Below, one piece after another: positions 48,168-59,331 of a DNA stretch of 64,000 nt (the stretch's first letter is position 1; each line of letters opens with the position of its first letter). Below the pieces are notes generated by a model. The model made no database searches. It worked only from the letters and a program-made list of their open reading frames with translations, and had not been told where the DNA came from. Made by a program: the position numbers and the translations under genes. Source of the stretch: Botrytis cinerea B05.10 (taxonomy: Eukaryota > Ascomycota > Leotiomycetes > Helotiales > Sclerotiniaceae); NCBI RefSeq assembly GCF_000143535.2, contig NC_037313.1:69501-133500 (forward strand), written 5' to 3'.

Positions 48168-50468
48168 ATGGCGGAGCCCCTTTCGGATTCAACCAGCGAA
48201 AATATCAACTCTGGAAGCCCATCACTTGTTAGCAATACAAACTACACCATGTCTGAAGATACCAGCTATACGGAAAATACTCCCATGAGTGGGAGCGTGG
48301 GGAGTCCACCGAGCTCGCCCTTCGTCGATGCGACACACGATGCGACAGATCCAAGTAAGGAGAATATCTCTCCTATTAAGAAACAAATGTTGGCGTCAAG
48401 GAACTCAATTGATGGGGAACACATGTCACCCCTGAAGCTATTGAAGAGCCAGAATTCGCCCACCAAATCATCAGATGGCACACGCAGTCCGAGAAAGATG
48501 TCGACACCCATGAGGTTTCCTGTGAAGCCTACTACTGCTACACCTTCGCCTTTGAAATCGCCTGAACCGCCGGTCGTCGTTGAGCATGAAATGGACCTCG
48601 ATGACCCAGTGCTGAGGGATAATGAAGGACTTACGAAAGCGATCGAGATATTGGAAGAAGATGATGATAATGATAACGAAGAGGGACAGTCAATGAACGA
48701 AACGTTTGCATATATAGGTACTGGTAGCGCTAGCGCTTCAGAGAAAGAAGCGCACAGTTTGATGGACGATACAATGATCAGCACATTCAGCGAATTTGCC
48801 GCTGTACCGGATCTGACAACTTTCTCGAAACTGGGACATAACAGCCCGAACTTCCCATCAATGGGTACACCAACACCGAGACAAAATCATCGATTCAGTA
48901 CCCCGGCTACGGCGCGCAGGCAAGCGAATACATCTGAGGAATTTTCGCCAGCACCATATGGGCATAGAAATGTCAAAAGTAAAGATGACGGAAATACCAC
49001 TAACCTTCTTGACTTTACCGCACAAATGAATGGATTCAACGGTCGCGGCCCCTCACCTTCAAGAAATAGGATGTCAATGTCACCTTCGAAAACTTCTGCA
49101 CCTGAACATTGGTACGGGCAAAATACTGCCGCGACACCTAAATCAAACCGAATGAGCAACCTACTCGATTTCGATATTCCTCCTGCGCCTACACCTAGAA
49201 GTTTACCCTCTATTACACCCAGAGAAATCGAGAGATTGAAATCAGACTTCTTGTCGGAGATTAGCAACTTGAAAGCTACGTTGAGCGGAAAGGAAGCTGA
49301 ATTGCAGTTCATGAAAACGGCCGTTGGGGACGCGGAAAAGAGAGTTGGAGAGAGTCAGGAACAATTACGAGAAGAACGAAATATACAAGATCAACTGGCG
49401 GCCGAGAAAGAGGAGTGGGAGAAGAGAGGTCGGGAAATGGAAGCTGTGTTGAGGAACGTCAGAGAAGAGATGGTTCAAACGGAGCAAGAACGTGAGGAAT
49501 TGGATGGTCGATTGGAAGAAAGTGAGAGAAGAAGAGAAATGGCTGAGATTATGGCTCAAGAGGCGCAGAGGAATTTGGCAGCTATGCGTGCTGGAAAAGC
49601 TACACCTGGAGCTACTTCACCCCCCGTCGAAACGCCTTTGAAATCGCCAACAGAATGCCACTGCGGAGGTCGAACCGTCGAACTTGCGGTTGAGAAGGTG
49701 TCCAGAGAGTTACATTCCCTATACAAAGAGAAGCACGAGACTAAAGTCCAAGCTCTTAAGAAAAGTTATGAACGCCGTTGGGATAAGAAGGTTAAGGAAT
49801 TGGAAGCTGCTGTTGAGGATCTCACCAAGGAGAACGAAGAATTGAAGTTGGGTGGCAATACCACGGTAACTAAGGCGGAACCTTCGGCGGAAGATATCGA
49901 ACAACAAGCAGCACGCGATGCTAGAAACAAGGAGTTGGAGGCAGAACTCGAGGGCCTAGGTGTGGAAATCAAGAGTGTCAGGCAAGACAACGATGATCTC
50001 CGACACATGCTTGAAGAGGAAAGAGCGGAGAAGACTAAGCTGGTTCAAGCTGTTGATGAAATGATTCCAATGATCGCAATGTTCGACGATATGGTTGCGA
50101 AGAATCTCGAGGAGGAAAAGAAGCCTGTTCCAGCTCGAGCATCTCCAATACCAGAAACGCCCGCCTCCCAAAAGAAACAACATGTTTTTGAAAGTCAGAT
50201 GAAGAGCCCTACCTTAGCGAGAGCAAGTAGTGTTACTCGACCAAGTGGGCTGAGAGCGCCAAGTGCAGCTGGAGGAAGTAGGATCGGCAGAGGTGGAATT
50301 GGGATGGGAATGGGAATGGGAATTGGAGGTGCGGCAGGGAGAGAGAGAAAGGGAAGTAACGGGAGTGTGGCTAGTCAAGGGAGTAGACCAGGCAGTGGAC
50401 TCTCGGGCAGAACTAGTAGCAATTTATTGAGTAGTATCGATAAAATGGGAGGAGGATATGGTCGTTAA
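48168..50468 (+). CDS. Coiled-coil spindle-pole-type protein with many S/T-P sites
   Basis: A single exon encodes 766 aa from the ATG in GCAAATGGCGG. Residues 1-350 are disordered and full of proline-directed phosphosites (SPIKK, SPLKLL, SPTKS, SPRKMSTP, TPSPLKSPEP). They carry a short conserved-looking block STFSEFAAVPDLTTFSKLG and a second block NLLDFDIPPAPTPRSLPSITP. Residues about 350-470 and 505-635 are heptad-rich, Glu/Lys-heavy coiled coils. The C-terminus has GMGMGMG and Arg/Ser-rich low complexity. The layout is that of a conserved filamentous-fungal protein that I associate with annotations such as spindle pole protein (Nnf2/TACC-like). That name is from memory and uncertain. The CDK-type sites suggest cell-cycle control. 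Absence of introns in such a long gene is unremarkable. Confidence 0.75.
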   Translation: MAEPLSDSTSENINSGSPSLVSNTNYTMSEDTSYTENTPMSGSVGSPPSSPFVDATHDATDPSKENISPIKKQMLASRNSIDGEHMSPLKLLKSQNSPTKSSDGTRSPRKMSTPMRFPVKPTTATPSPLKSPEPPVVVEHEMDLDDPVLRDNEGLTKAIEILEEDDDNDNEEGQSMNETFAYIGTGSASASEKEAHSLMDDTMISTFSEFAAVPDLTTFSKLGHNSPNFPSMGTPTPRQNHRFSTPATARRQANTSEEFSPAPYGHRNVKSKDDGNTTNLLDFTAQMNGFNGRGPSPSRNRMSMSPSKTSAPEHWYGQNTAATPKSNRMSNLLDFDIPPAPTPRSLPSITPREIERLKSDFLSEISNLKATLSGKEAELQFMKTAVGDAEKRVGESQEQLREERNIQDQLAAEKEEWEKRGREMEAVLRNVREEMVQTEQEREELDGRLEESERRREMAEIMAQEAQRNLAAMRAGKATPGATSPPVETPLKSPTECHCGGRTVELAVEKVSRELHSLYKEKHETKVQALKKSYERRWDKKVKELEAAVEDLTKENEELKLGGNTTVTKAEPSAEDIEQQAARDARNKELEAELEGLGVEIKSVRQDNDDLRHMLEEERAEKTKLVQAVDEMIPMIAMFDDMVAKNLEEEKKPVPARASPIPETPASQKKQHVFESQMKSPTLARASSVTRPSGLRAPSAAGGSRIGRGGIGMGMGMGIGGAAGRERKGSNGSVASQGSRPGSGLSGRTSSNLLSSIDKMGGGYGR

Positions 50469-53400
50469 TTCTATATCTCGGAGAGATTGGCTTGGGGCTG
50501 GAAATGGGTAGTAGGCTCTTGGGGCTAGTTTGGTTTGATGCTTGTATATTCTTCTTCTTGGTGAAAGTACTGTGTGATACGTTATTGTGGTTAGGTTAAA
50601 ATGCTTCTGGGGAAGGAAGCGAAGGGGATGATGGATTGGTGAAGATACGAAATAATGATTGGTTGGCGTGCTATGGGTATGGATATGGATGGATGGATGG
50701 TAGTTGCATACCAATGAAAGCTCGACCGCTTGTCATATCCGGTTTATTTTATAGTGGCGGCTGGTTGGCGGCTGGGCGTTGGCGGAATTTGCGCCGCGCT
50801 AGTGGAGGCTAGTTTCGTTAACAAATTGGTTTATAACTGTGCTTACTCTCATCATTGTGATTCGGTGTTATGGTGCGCCTCGATGTATTGTGATGAAGGT
50901 GAAATGAATGGAGATTTAGGGTCTTTCCGAAACTGTCCTCCGATTATACATGTGTAATATCCAGCGTTTTGATGAATGATTTGGGAGTGGAATATAAGCA
51001 CGCTGTATGCGTGAGCTAGCGAGTATAAAACTGATTCTTGCAAGTGCAGGTTCTGTGGTGAGATCAGAAATGGGGTGCAAAACTTCCTGCATGGGTTGTG
51101 CAGTGAATGGGTATGTTGAATTACATTTTCGAAGAGCAGAAAGATATACGGACCATTGGATTCGCATTGTATATTAATCAGCTGGGTTGTGAGGTGATTG
51201 GCAGAGCGGGGTGGGAAGAAGGGTGAGCTTAATGGTTTATGTGTCGGGAATGATATTGAGGTCAGAGGTGGAAGAATATGCGATGATATGGGATATTATG
51301 GTCAGTCATCAAGTTGCAGTATTAATTATTCTATTCTCCCATTTTGCTAATGTGACTATGATTGATATTATGAGTATACGCTATCTTCCCAAAGCTCATC
51401 TCACCTTAACATAGAAGCTACGACGGATATAAAACCGAGGGCTTGAGATTTACAGGCCGTTTTTTGTTGCTACTTCTCTCGCTTCTGCGATGGTGCTTCT
51501 TTCTTTAGGGTTTGGGGTTGACATAAATGGGGAGATGGAAGTGAGAAATTGAGTGGATTTAGTTAGTCAGTTAAAGTCATACATGCTGTGGTTAGTGTTT
51601 TGATAATCCAGTAGTATATGAAAGAATACCAGTGTAGATGATGCCCAAACTTGGAATCTTGAAGGGAGGGTGTAGAGGTATGTCTTAGCTGAAAGGAGCA
51701 GTGTACAGAAATCGATTCGCATGATATAAGCCCACACTAGTCTTCAATAATGTTGGAAATTTGTGACTTAAATGTCTATTGATGAAGGAGTTGATTTAGA
51801 TTTTGAGTGTTTGTAAGAAAAGCTACAAGGATTTAAGTGTTTATGGGTATAGTGTTCTAGTTCACGCTTCCGTCATTGTTTTTGATTATTATGATTCGAA
51901 TTTTCGAGCTGTTTTTTACAATTCAAATAAGAGAGTGTACACGTCTTCATCTCTAAGCCATGTAAATTGTACAGCCGGAATGTTGCGCGTAGATCTGCAT
52001 CCCCAATCAGTGAAATCGGATGAGTTATTACTATTTCTTTAATTCCTAGATTTCTTGAGTTTTTTCTAGTACGAATCAAAATGGTTTACAGATATCTTAT
52101 GCTGAAGGAAATCAGGGATGTGAAGCCGAACTATGAAATATATGAAAAGGCCTGTGAAATTCATGTAGTATTACTATAGGAGATCGAATCGCTTTAGGGA
52201 GTGACGTTCGAAAGGATCGTGGGGTGTATACCAAGGGACTTACGGGCCGATACGCGTCCGAATGCGGTGAGAGTGAAGGTTTCGGTACCTGAACTAACCA
52301 TTAGTATGGAACCGGGCTAGAAGTCGGGTCTAGGAACATTCGGAAACTAGAGGTAGACTGAAATTACTAAGGAGACTAGAAAACCCTTAAAAGCGGTGTA
52401 CATATGGTGGGGATGGGCAAAGCTAACAAGATAGCCGATGGATTATAAGGGGGTTGCAATAGCCGAGTGACGGGCAGGGGGAAAATATTGGTACTGGGAT
52501 TGGGAGCATATTCTTTAACGAAAAAGTTTGCGATTGATACTAGCTGTTCTATATAATCTAAGAGTGAGATTCAAATTTCGTTCTGCCAATTGAATTCCAA
52601 AATGTTCGTCGGGGTTGCTGTCAGGGTCGGCAGTCGTGGCCACACAATGTGTTGAACCTACTTGATTCCCCGGTGATTTTTGTAAATCGTCTTAAGCATA
52701 ACCAATTTGCTTTTGAGTTCTAGGCAAAAGACCTTTTCGGGAGCATAAGTCATTTCAAAAATCCGACAGGAAACGAATAGGAAGTACTGGGTTTAGGTTT
52801 CCCATTTAATTACAAACTTACAATTTCCTGGAGGACGTGAACGATGTTAGAACTATATAGCATAGGAGTTTAGAACCACATAAAAGTTACCGTTTTTTAT
52901 ATAAGTTGATTTTAATTGGGTAAGAGGAGCAATCTATCATAATATCGTCTGTATACTCCCGGAGGAAAGGGGTGAGTAGTAGCGCAAGCTCGTAAGCTAC
53001 AGACATGTTTTTAACGGAAGGTTACGTTTCTCCCACGGAACTCACACTTTTCAGGTCGATTCTAGTCAATATTCGGCTGCGATTGAGCTACATTGATGGG
53101 CGAGATGATTGAAAAGAGATTATATGGAGATATTGCGTGAGAGTTAACTTCGTAGCTGTCAGTTTAGGTCACGGGGTAATGGTATTGCAGTTGTCTTGGT
53201 ATGTTGTTCTTGCATTCTCTAGGGAGTTTTACAAGCGTAATGGTATGAATTTCTAGGCTCTAGGTTCTGAACGATATGAAACGCAGACTCCCAGCTATAT
53301 GTCGGGGTGGGAAGAATATTGATATTTCCAGGCTTTGAGTCGGTTTTGGTTGATGAATGCTGGAGAAATAGGATTTTGAAACTCCCTAACTCCAAGTAAG

Positions 53401-53802
53401 CCAATTCTGGAAATGCTTAGATGAGGCCAGTTTCAAACAAATCGGTATACTTTTCTATATGTATGATAAAGAAAAATTGAGGCGTCCTTCAGGTCTATAA
53501 CGTGGGTGGTAAGCGAAACTAGTCTTTCATAGCAATTCATTGTGAGAACAAGGTTGAAATACCTTGAATAACTTCATTCTCATAATTGAGACAAAGAAAC
53601 ATACCAACAGAAGAAAACAATCATCGAAACTTAATTGAACAATAGCATTGTTATCCTAATCTCCTGCAGAATGACTACTCATTGATCCTATAAAAACCAG
53701 CTCTCCGAAGGCTCCAAAGAAATATTCTCATCGTTCATACATTCATTTACTCATCATCACACCCTATAGCCACTCCACTAATTCCCCCATTAAATTTTCA
53801 TC
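50469..53802. other. Intergenic region with an atypical patch
   Basis: No gene is supported in this 3.3-kb gap. The portion at about 52150-53160 has lower AT bias, no reading frame over 60 codons and many short G-rich/purine blocks (for example GGGGGTTGCAATAGCCGAGTGACGGGC near 52450), unlike its T-rich surroundings. It could be a decayed element or an RNA gene; I recognise none. Confidence 0.45.
53689..53696 (+). promoter_or_regulatory. TATA box of the eIF1-like gene
   Basis: TATAAAAA lies 114 bp before the start codon, followed by CT-rich DNA. It is a good match to a fungal core promoter. Confidence 0.55.
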
Positions 53803-54294
53803 ATGTCGCAACTTAGCGCTCCCAAAGACAACGGCAGCAGAACCAACACTAAGGACAAGACTAAGGACAAGACCAAGATCAAGAGCAAGAACAATACTCA
53901 ACTTTCCAAGGCCCTAGACTCAGATATGTCGCCTCAAATCAATAATCTCCAATCCTTTGACCCCTTCGCCGAAGCAGGAGACGTCGATCTCAAGCAAGCC
54001 AAGAAGATTCACGTTCGTGCCCAACAAACTCAAGGACGAGCTAAATTCGGCAGAGACGGAAAGAGAAAGCAACATTGGGTCACCACCATCGAAGGACTTC
54101 CCGAAAAGTTTGAGAAGAAGAAGATCGTTCAACACTTCAAGAAAACTCTTGCGTGCGCGGGTAGTATTGTGAAGAACGAGACTTGGGGTGAAGTGATTCA
54201 AGTGCAGGGAGATTACAGGGAGGCGGTCTTTCAGTTTCTCACTGGAAAGACTGGGTTGGAGTTGAGTGAGAATGTTGTTGTGGTTCATGGATAG
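53803..54294 (+). CDS. Divergent eIF1/SUI1-domain protein
   Basis: An intronless gene of 163 aa (canonical fungal eIF1 is about 110-115 aa). The SUI1 domain covers residues 68-163: IHVRAQQ, VTTIEGLPEKFEKKKIVQHF, ACAGSIVKNETWGEVIQVQG and NVVVVHG match eIF1 strand and helix motifs. eIF1 binds the 40S P site and enforces start-codon choice. The segment INNLQSFDPFAE at 47-58 matches the N-terminal tail of ordinary eIF1, so this is a derived eIF1 rather than a density-regulated (DENR) type protein. Two changes stand out. A Lys/Thr/Asp repeat leader (residues 15-35, KDKTKDKTKIKSK) precedes it, and the loop between the first two strands, loop 1, is lengthened by about 10 basic residues (75-92). It has its own TATA box. 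It may act in initiation, or only in special tissues. Confidence 0.8.
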   Translation: MSQLSAPKDNGSRTNTKDKTKDKTKIKSKNNTQLSKALDSDMSPQINNLQSFDPFAEAGDVDLKQAKKIHVRAQQTQGRAKFGRDGKRKQHWVTTIEGLPEKFEKKKIVQHFKKTLACAGSIVKNETWGEVIQVQGDYREAVFQFLTGKTGLELSENVVVVHG

Positions 54295-57200
54295 ATGAAG
54301 AAGATTGTTCCCTCGCTGGTCGAGAAATAATAGTTGAGAGGTGAGTCTTTCGTTTTTAATCATTTTTCGAAGTACAAGAAATTGAAGACATTTCCTTTGT
54401 TTGCGGTTGGAGCTGAATGAATGAATCAAATACCCTTTCGAGTGAAAGTTAAATTTACGAGGGTTGTACCCATCAAAAAGAGTTCTTTATATAAATGTGA
54501 TACTATGACCGCGAGAGAATCTATGCATCTTCTCTCTTTGAGCTGTTGATCTGTTACTAGGTACAAGCTCTGTGAAATACGTGATGTTCAATGTCTTGTT
54601 TGAAGGATTTCCTCGGCATCTTCATACCTCGCACAAAAGATATCCCAAGATTCATCTGCGGCTGGTATGTTTAGATTTTTTTCTTCTATATTTGCAGATT
54701 AATATTCTGCTCTGGATGTAGAAATATGATAAAGGCTAGAAAGATGCGAAATTGATGAAACCCAAAGATAATAGTTCCGGGACAATGTTCAGAAAGATGA
54801 AAACAAACAATGCAATAAGTCTATAAAAGTAAATCCTAGGGTCTATATCTCGGAAACACCTCCAGCGTCTGCTTCTAATAATTTAGACGCCTAGACCGCT
54901 GGACAGGAACGAAATACCACGACGAGCAGTTCTGGCGCTAGGATTTTGCACACGCAATCATTTCTGTATTATATGATTTGCGAATTAGTTAGATTTTTTG
55001 GATCAAGTATGGAGACTTTTGAGTGACGTGCATCTTCTAACTCAACATCGATTGGTTCTACTTCGAACTTTCGGAACTCGCTTAGAGGTAAACTACAAAT
55101 CGTTCATTAGACTCGCTAGTCTTGTTTATGATAGCTCCTCTTCTTTAGAGAAATTCCTAATCCATGCTTCCTAGCATTTGAAATATCTTTATTATGCAAC
55201 ATCAACATGTGATGTAAATCTGGGCTGGATAATTGTCCATCGCTGTCATTTAGAGAATATGGGATCTTTTTATTGTCGATTTCATTTCCAATCTCATCGT
55301 TCAATCTACGAGTACAAAGTCAACTTTCCAAATCGAAAAAAAGAATAGATTCAGATAAGTTTTAGACTATGTAAAAGTTACCAGTATGCTTGTTTCGAAT
55401 TTTTCGTGAAATATAAATCTCTTATATCCTGTCTACTTCTAAGTTTCGCGGTCTATATACACTACGATTAAAAAGAATCGAGCGGATAATCTTGGTTCGT
55501 GCTATTGTCTAATCCTAAATATTGTATATACGCCCATTCTTTCATCGGGGCAGACAGTAATTCTCTGAAGTCTCAACATTTCGGTCAGATTTTGCATATA
55601 CATACTACTCTCTAAGCATAAGAAAGAAATCAAACAAATATGCAAGACGTTAAATAACACCATATTCTACAGCTGCATGATTCTAAGATCGAATTCTCGA
55701 CAACGTGGTACTTGTTTTGACTGTTGGGTTCTTATATCCACAGTATTCATTGTGTGTTACAGGGAGGACCAAACTTCGTCACAATTTGAAGAAGCATGCT
55801 CTATCGCCGCTGTCGTTGTGTTTTTAGTATATCATAGATTGACATTGCTTCCACCACGTATTTACTGTCAATAATCAAGCCAGGGCAGAGGAAATATTTG
55901 AATGGGCTAAGTTCAGAGTATATCACATGTCCTTCAAAACTTCATCTGTACCTAAGCTGATCAGATACACCACATCTTATTCAACACATCTATTACCCAG
56001 AGACCCTATCGAATTCTTGCATTGCTTCTCTATCCCATTCTACTTGCTACCTATACAAATATATACGAATCTCCTCGCCCACCGTTCTCAAAATATGAAG
56101 GTTGATGCGAAGATATAACTTGATATTATCTACCCTTTCCAGACTAAAGAATCACATCTCAATATCCCAATACTTCACTTTTTCTCTCGATCACTAACTA
56201 CTAATAAATACCTCATCTGTAATTTCTGAGCCGCGGGGTATAAAAACACCCATTAGATCTAAATTCCAACTTCCAAACACGAACTCCAAAGTCGAAATTA
56301 GCCACTCACTATGTGAACTCCAGCAATCTATACTTCCGTATCATCTCTCGAATTCTCATTTTCTATCACAACATTCCTCTCCATATATAGCTCAACTTGT
56401 ACACTTAGAACAAATCATCAAAATTTTCATTGTCATTTTTCTCTAGATTGCAGAATTGAAAGTTTGCTGCTACTTACTTACCGACCTCTCACTATTTACT
56501 GTAACAAATTTCTTCTCTTAATTTTCAAAGCGCCTAGGTCCATAGAATTTAGATAAGGCAATCTTTTTCCAGTGCGTGCTACATCTCAAACTACATGCTA
56601 TTCAGTTGGTAAGGTGAGAAAATCTTCCCTCAAAGGCGTCGACTGCCGGGTTGCTACTCTCTTACTGCTTGAATTCCATTCATCTAGTGAGTGTATATTC
56701 ATAACAAACCCATCACAAGAACCTCCCCCACCGAGTAATAACCACGAAAGAGTGAATGAATATCCAGTCCCTCCTCCCAAAATCTCGCACTAGCTCGTCC
56801 ACCTTCAAATATAAAAAGCACACCTCCCTCGCGCCCGGAACAAGAATCCTAAAAACATCCACTATGATCGACAGCGACGATAAAGAATTCCCATTCCGGA
56901 GCCCGTATAGACCAAACCCCTTTTAGTTATGAATACTATACCCCGCCGGATCCCAACTTCCCGATTCAATTCCCACCGTCGATTTACCTCGTCATTCACT
57001 CATACAGAGAAAGAAAGAAAGAAAATGTTTTATTTTGTGATATAATCTTACAATTAGTTTTCATCTACCCATCTACCCATCTACCCCTCCCCCTTCTAAA
57101 ACCCCAACCAACAAATCACCCAATAAATCAACCCTACCCCACCCCATTCTCCCCTCCCAAGTCTCCATCTTATTAAAACCCATCCTCTCACTCCTCAATC

Positions 57201-57310
57201 CTCACTCCTTACTCCCCTTTCTATCTCCTATACCCTTATACCCCTATCTATCTACCTATTATCCATCTTACAATCTTCTCACCACTCCCCCCCCCCCTTC
57301 CCTCATAGCC

Positions 57311-57328
57311 TTAACCCTAACCCTAATC
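57311..57328. repeat. Interstitial telomere-like repeat
   Basis: TTAACCCTAACCCTAATC holds about 2.5 perfect CCCTAA units, the complement of the fungal TTAGGG telomere repeat. Confidence 0.7.
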
Positions 57329-57355
57329 TATGCCCTATTCCCAAATCTATCCAAC

Positions 57356-57450
57356 TCCCCCCTCCAACTCCCCCTCCAACTCCCCTCCAACTCCCCCCTC
57401 CAACTCCCCTCCAACTCCCCCCTCCAACTCCCCCTTTAACTCCCCCTTTA
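57356..57450. repeat. (CTCCAACTCCCC)n array
   Basis: About eight imperfect copies of a 12-mer/11-mer, ending in CTTTAACTCC variants. Confidence 0.85.
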
Positions 57451-57624
57451 ACTTCTCATCTAACATCCCCATCCCCTATCCAACTTCCTATCCCCCATCC
57501 ATCCTTATCCAACTCTCTCTCCAACTCCCTCTCTCCAACTCCTCTCTCCCCTTCCCTCATAGCCCTATTCCCCATCTAACTTCCCCATCCAACCCCCCCA
57601 TCCAACTCCTACATCCCCTCCACA

Positions 57625-57672
57625 GGAACCAAACAAACCAAACAAACCCAAACAAACCCAAACAAACCCAAA
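57625..57672. repeat. (CAAAC)n array
   Basis: Repeated AACAAACC/AACAAACCC units, 48 bp. Confidence 0.8.
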
Positions 57673-58277
57673 AATATAAGCAGTACCCAACACCCAACAC
57701 CCAGTAGACAACCTAGCCAGCCGAGCCGCCCATCCACCCAACCAATCCATCTCGGTTTTCAGATTTTTAGATTCCAGGCTCTTACCCCCTCCCCTACCTC
57801 CTACCTTCTAATTCCCAACCTCATACCCATACAGACAGCACCAAATTACATTTACTGACTAATCCAATCATATCATAGGTACTTCAGACTTACAAACCCA
57901 TCACAAGAGCTACCCCTCTTCCCAATCCCACAACCCAACTACTAATAGCTAAATGAAAAACACGTATAACCTCATTTCGGTCACATCCAAATCCAAAATC
58001 AAACCATCAAAAATTATATCCTCACATCAACCACCATATCAAGAATCAATAGACTTTTCAATTCCATTGTATTTTCCCTTTCTCAAATAAAAAATGACGA
58101 AAACTCCCAGTGGACTATGTACATTTTGTACAAACTCTTGATCCCACCAACCCCATTGTCATCTACGTATCCATCCATCATTCCATCAATCCATTCATCT
58201 GCAATCTATATCAAGCAGCCATGAAATTCTCCAACACCTCCACCCCTCCACCCCTCCAACCACACCATACCAACCAT

Positions 58278-59331
58278 CTACTTTCTGTACCACATCCTAG
58301 TAATCTTCGTATGTCTCATTTTCTTCTGCAATTGAAAGATTCCATACATAAGCGCCTCACTAGTTGGCGGACAACCCGGAACGTAAATATCAACTGGAAC
58401 AATACGATCACAACCTCTCGTAACACTGTAACTGTAATGATAATACCCTCCACCATTTGCACAACTTCCCATACTAATCACCCATCTTGGATCTGGCATT
58501 TGATCATATACTTGACGAAGAGCAGGAGCCATCTTATTGGTCAAAGTACCAGCTACAATCATAACATCGGATTGACGAGGAGAAGCACGGAAAATGATAC
58601 CAAGACGATCTTGATCGTAACGTGGGGTTGAGAGATGCATCATCTCGACGGCGCAGCAGGCGAGTCCGAAGGTCATAGGCCAGAGAGATCCTTGTCGTGC
58701 CCAATTGGCAATTTGATCAAGTGTGGTTCTGTTTGCGTATTGTTAGTTTTGTTCTCAAATTCCATCTTTTGATCGCCACTGGAACGGAAAGATCCCGAAA
58801 CACAACGAAAATCCCGAAGCGAACACTCCAAATAACTTCTCTCCCGCTCTTCCTCTACCGTTACTCCCAGTCACATTGTTTCCCCTACTGCCAACCCAGC
58901 TCCCTCCAAATGTCCATCAAACAACCCCTCAGATATAAAATCAAACTCACAAAGCATATTGCATAACACCCTTCTTTCCCTCTTGACTGGGAAGAAGCAC
59001 TTCTCTCCTCTCCTTTCCCGTAACACTCAGTTTGACATTTCCCTTATCTGCCGGATATCTAGTTTCCATTGCATGAACTTGTGCTTGGGCTGGTTTATTT
59101 GCGCTGTTGGAGATTGCTGCTAGGGATCGATAAGGGAGGAGGGATGAGGCGGGCTTGGCTATTCATTGTGTTAGCATTGGGTATACAGTATAGTTGATGC
59201 GATAAATCAGTATGGAAATGCATGGCCAGTTTTGCCATCAGTGTATTCGCAGCGAAGAGGTAGAGTAAGGGAATAAAGCAAAACAAACCTCTCAATACCA
59301 TTGCCCCCGCAGATCGTGTAGTCTTGAACAT
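58278..59331 (-). CDS. Complex I subunit PSST (NDUFS7/NuoB-type)
   Basis: Three exons on the minus strand, 59331-59289, 59158-58951 and 58728-58278, give 233 aa. Intron 1 has donor GTTTGT, branch GCTAAC and acceptor AATAG. Intron 2 has donor GTGAGT and acceptor AACAG. Phases are 1 and 2. This is the 20-kDa subunit of mitochondrial NADH:ubiquinone oxidoreductase and carries Fe-S cluster N2, which passes electrons to ubiquinone. The four cluster ligands are present: C108 and C109 (tandem, in LACCAVE), C173 in GSCANGG and C203 in VPGCPP. The C-terminus reads KITRMWYRK, typical of the family. The first 30 residues are basic and Ser/Ala-rich ([14 protein letters not shown]), a matrix targeting sequence. 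Exon 2 supplies the long linker ending in VMQYAL. It is encoded in the nucleus, as in most fungi. Confidence 0.95.

Larger units (their letters stand above)
54295..58277. other. 4-kb intergenic region, pyrimidine-rich
   Basis: No gene is supported. From 57060 to 57700 the plus strand is strongly C/T-rich and repeated: CATCTACC at 57061-57086, a C11 run at 57287-57297, telomere-like repeats at 57311-57328, a CTCCAACTCCCC array and a CAAAC array. Frames here (for example at 57330) are products of the repeat. Confidence 0.5.

Noticed and set aside
57330..57707. A 125-codon Pro/Ser/Asn frame
   Set aside because: It is the product of the CTCCAACTCCCC and CAAAC arrays, with no intron or protein-like complexity.
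58110..58631. A 173-codon plus-strand frame
   Set aside because: It lies antisense to the complex I subunit exon, which has all cluster ligands; the plus-strand frame is a shadow.
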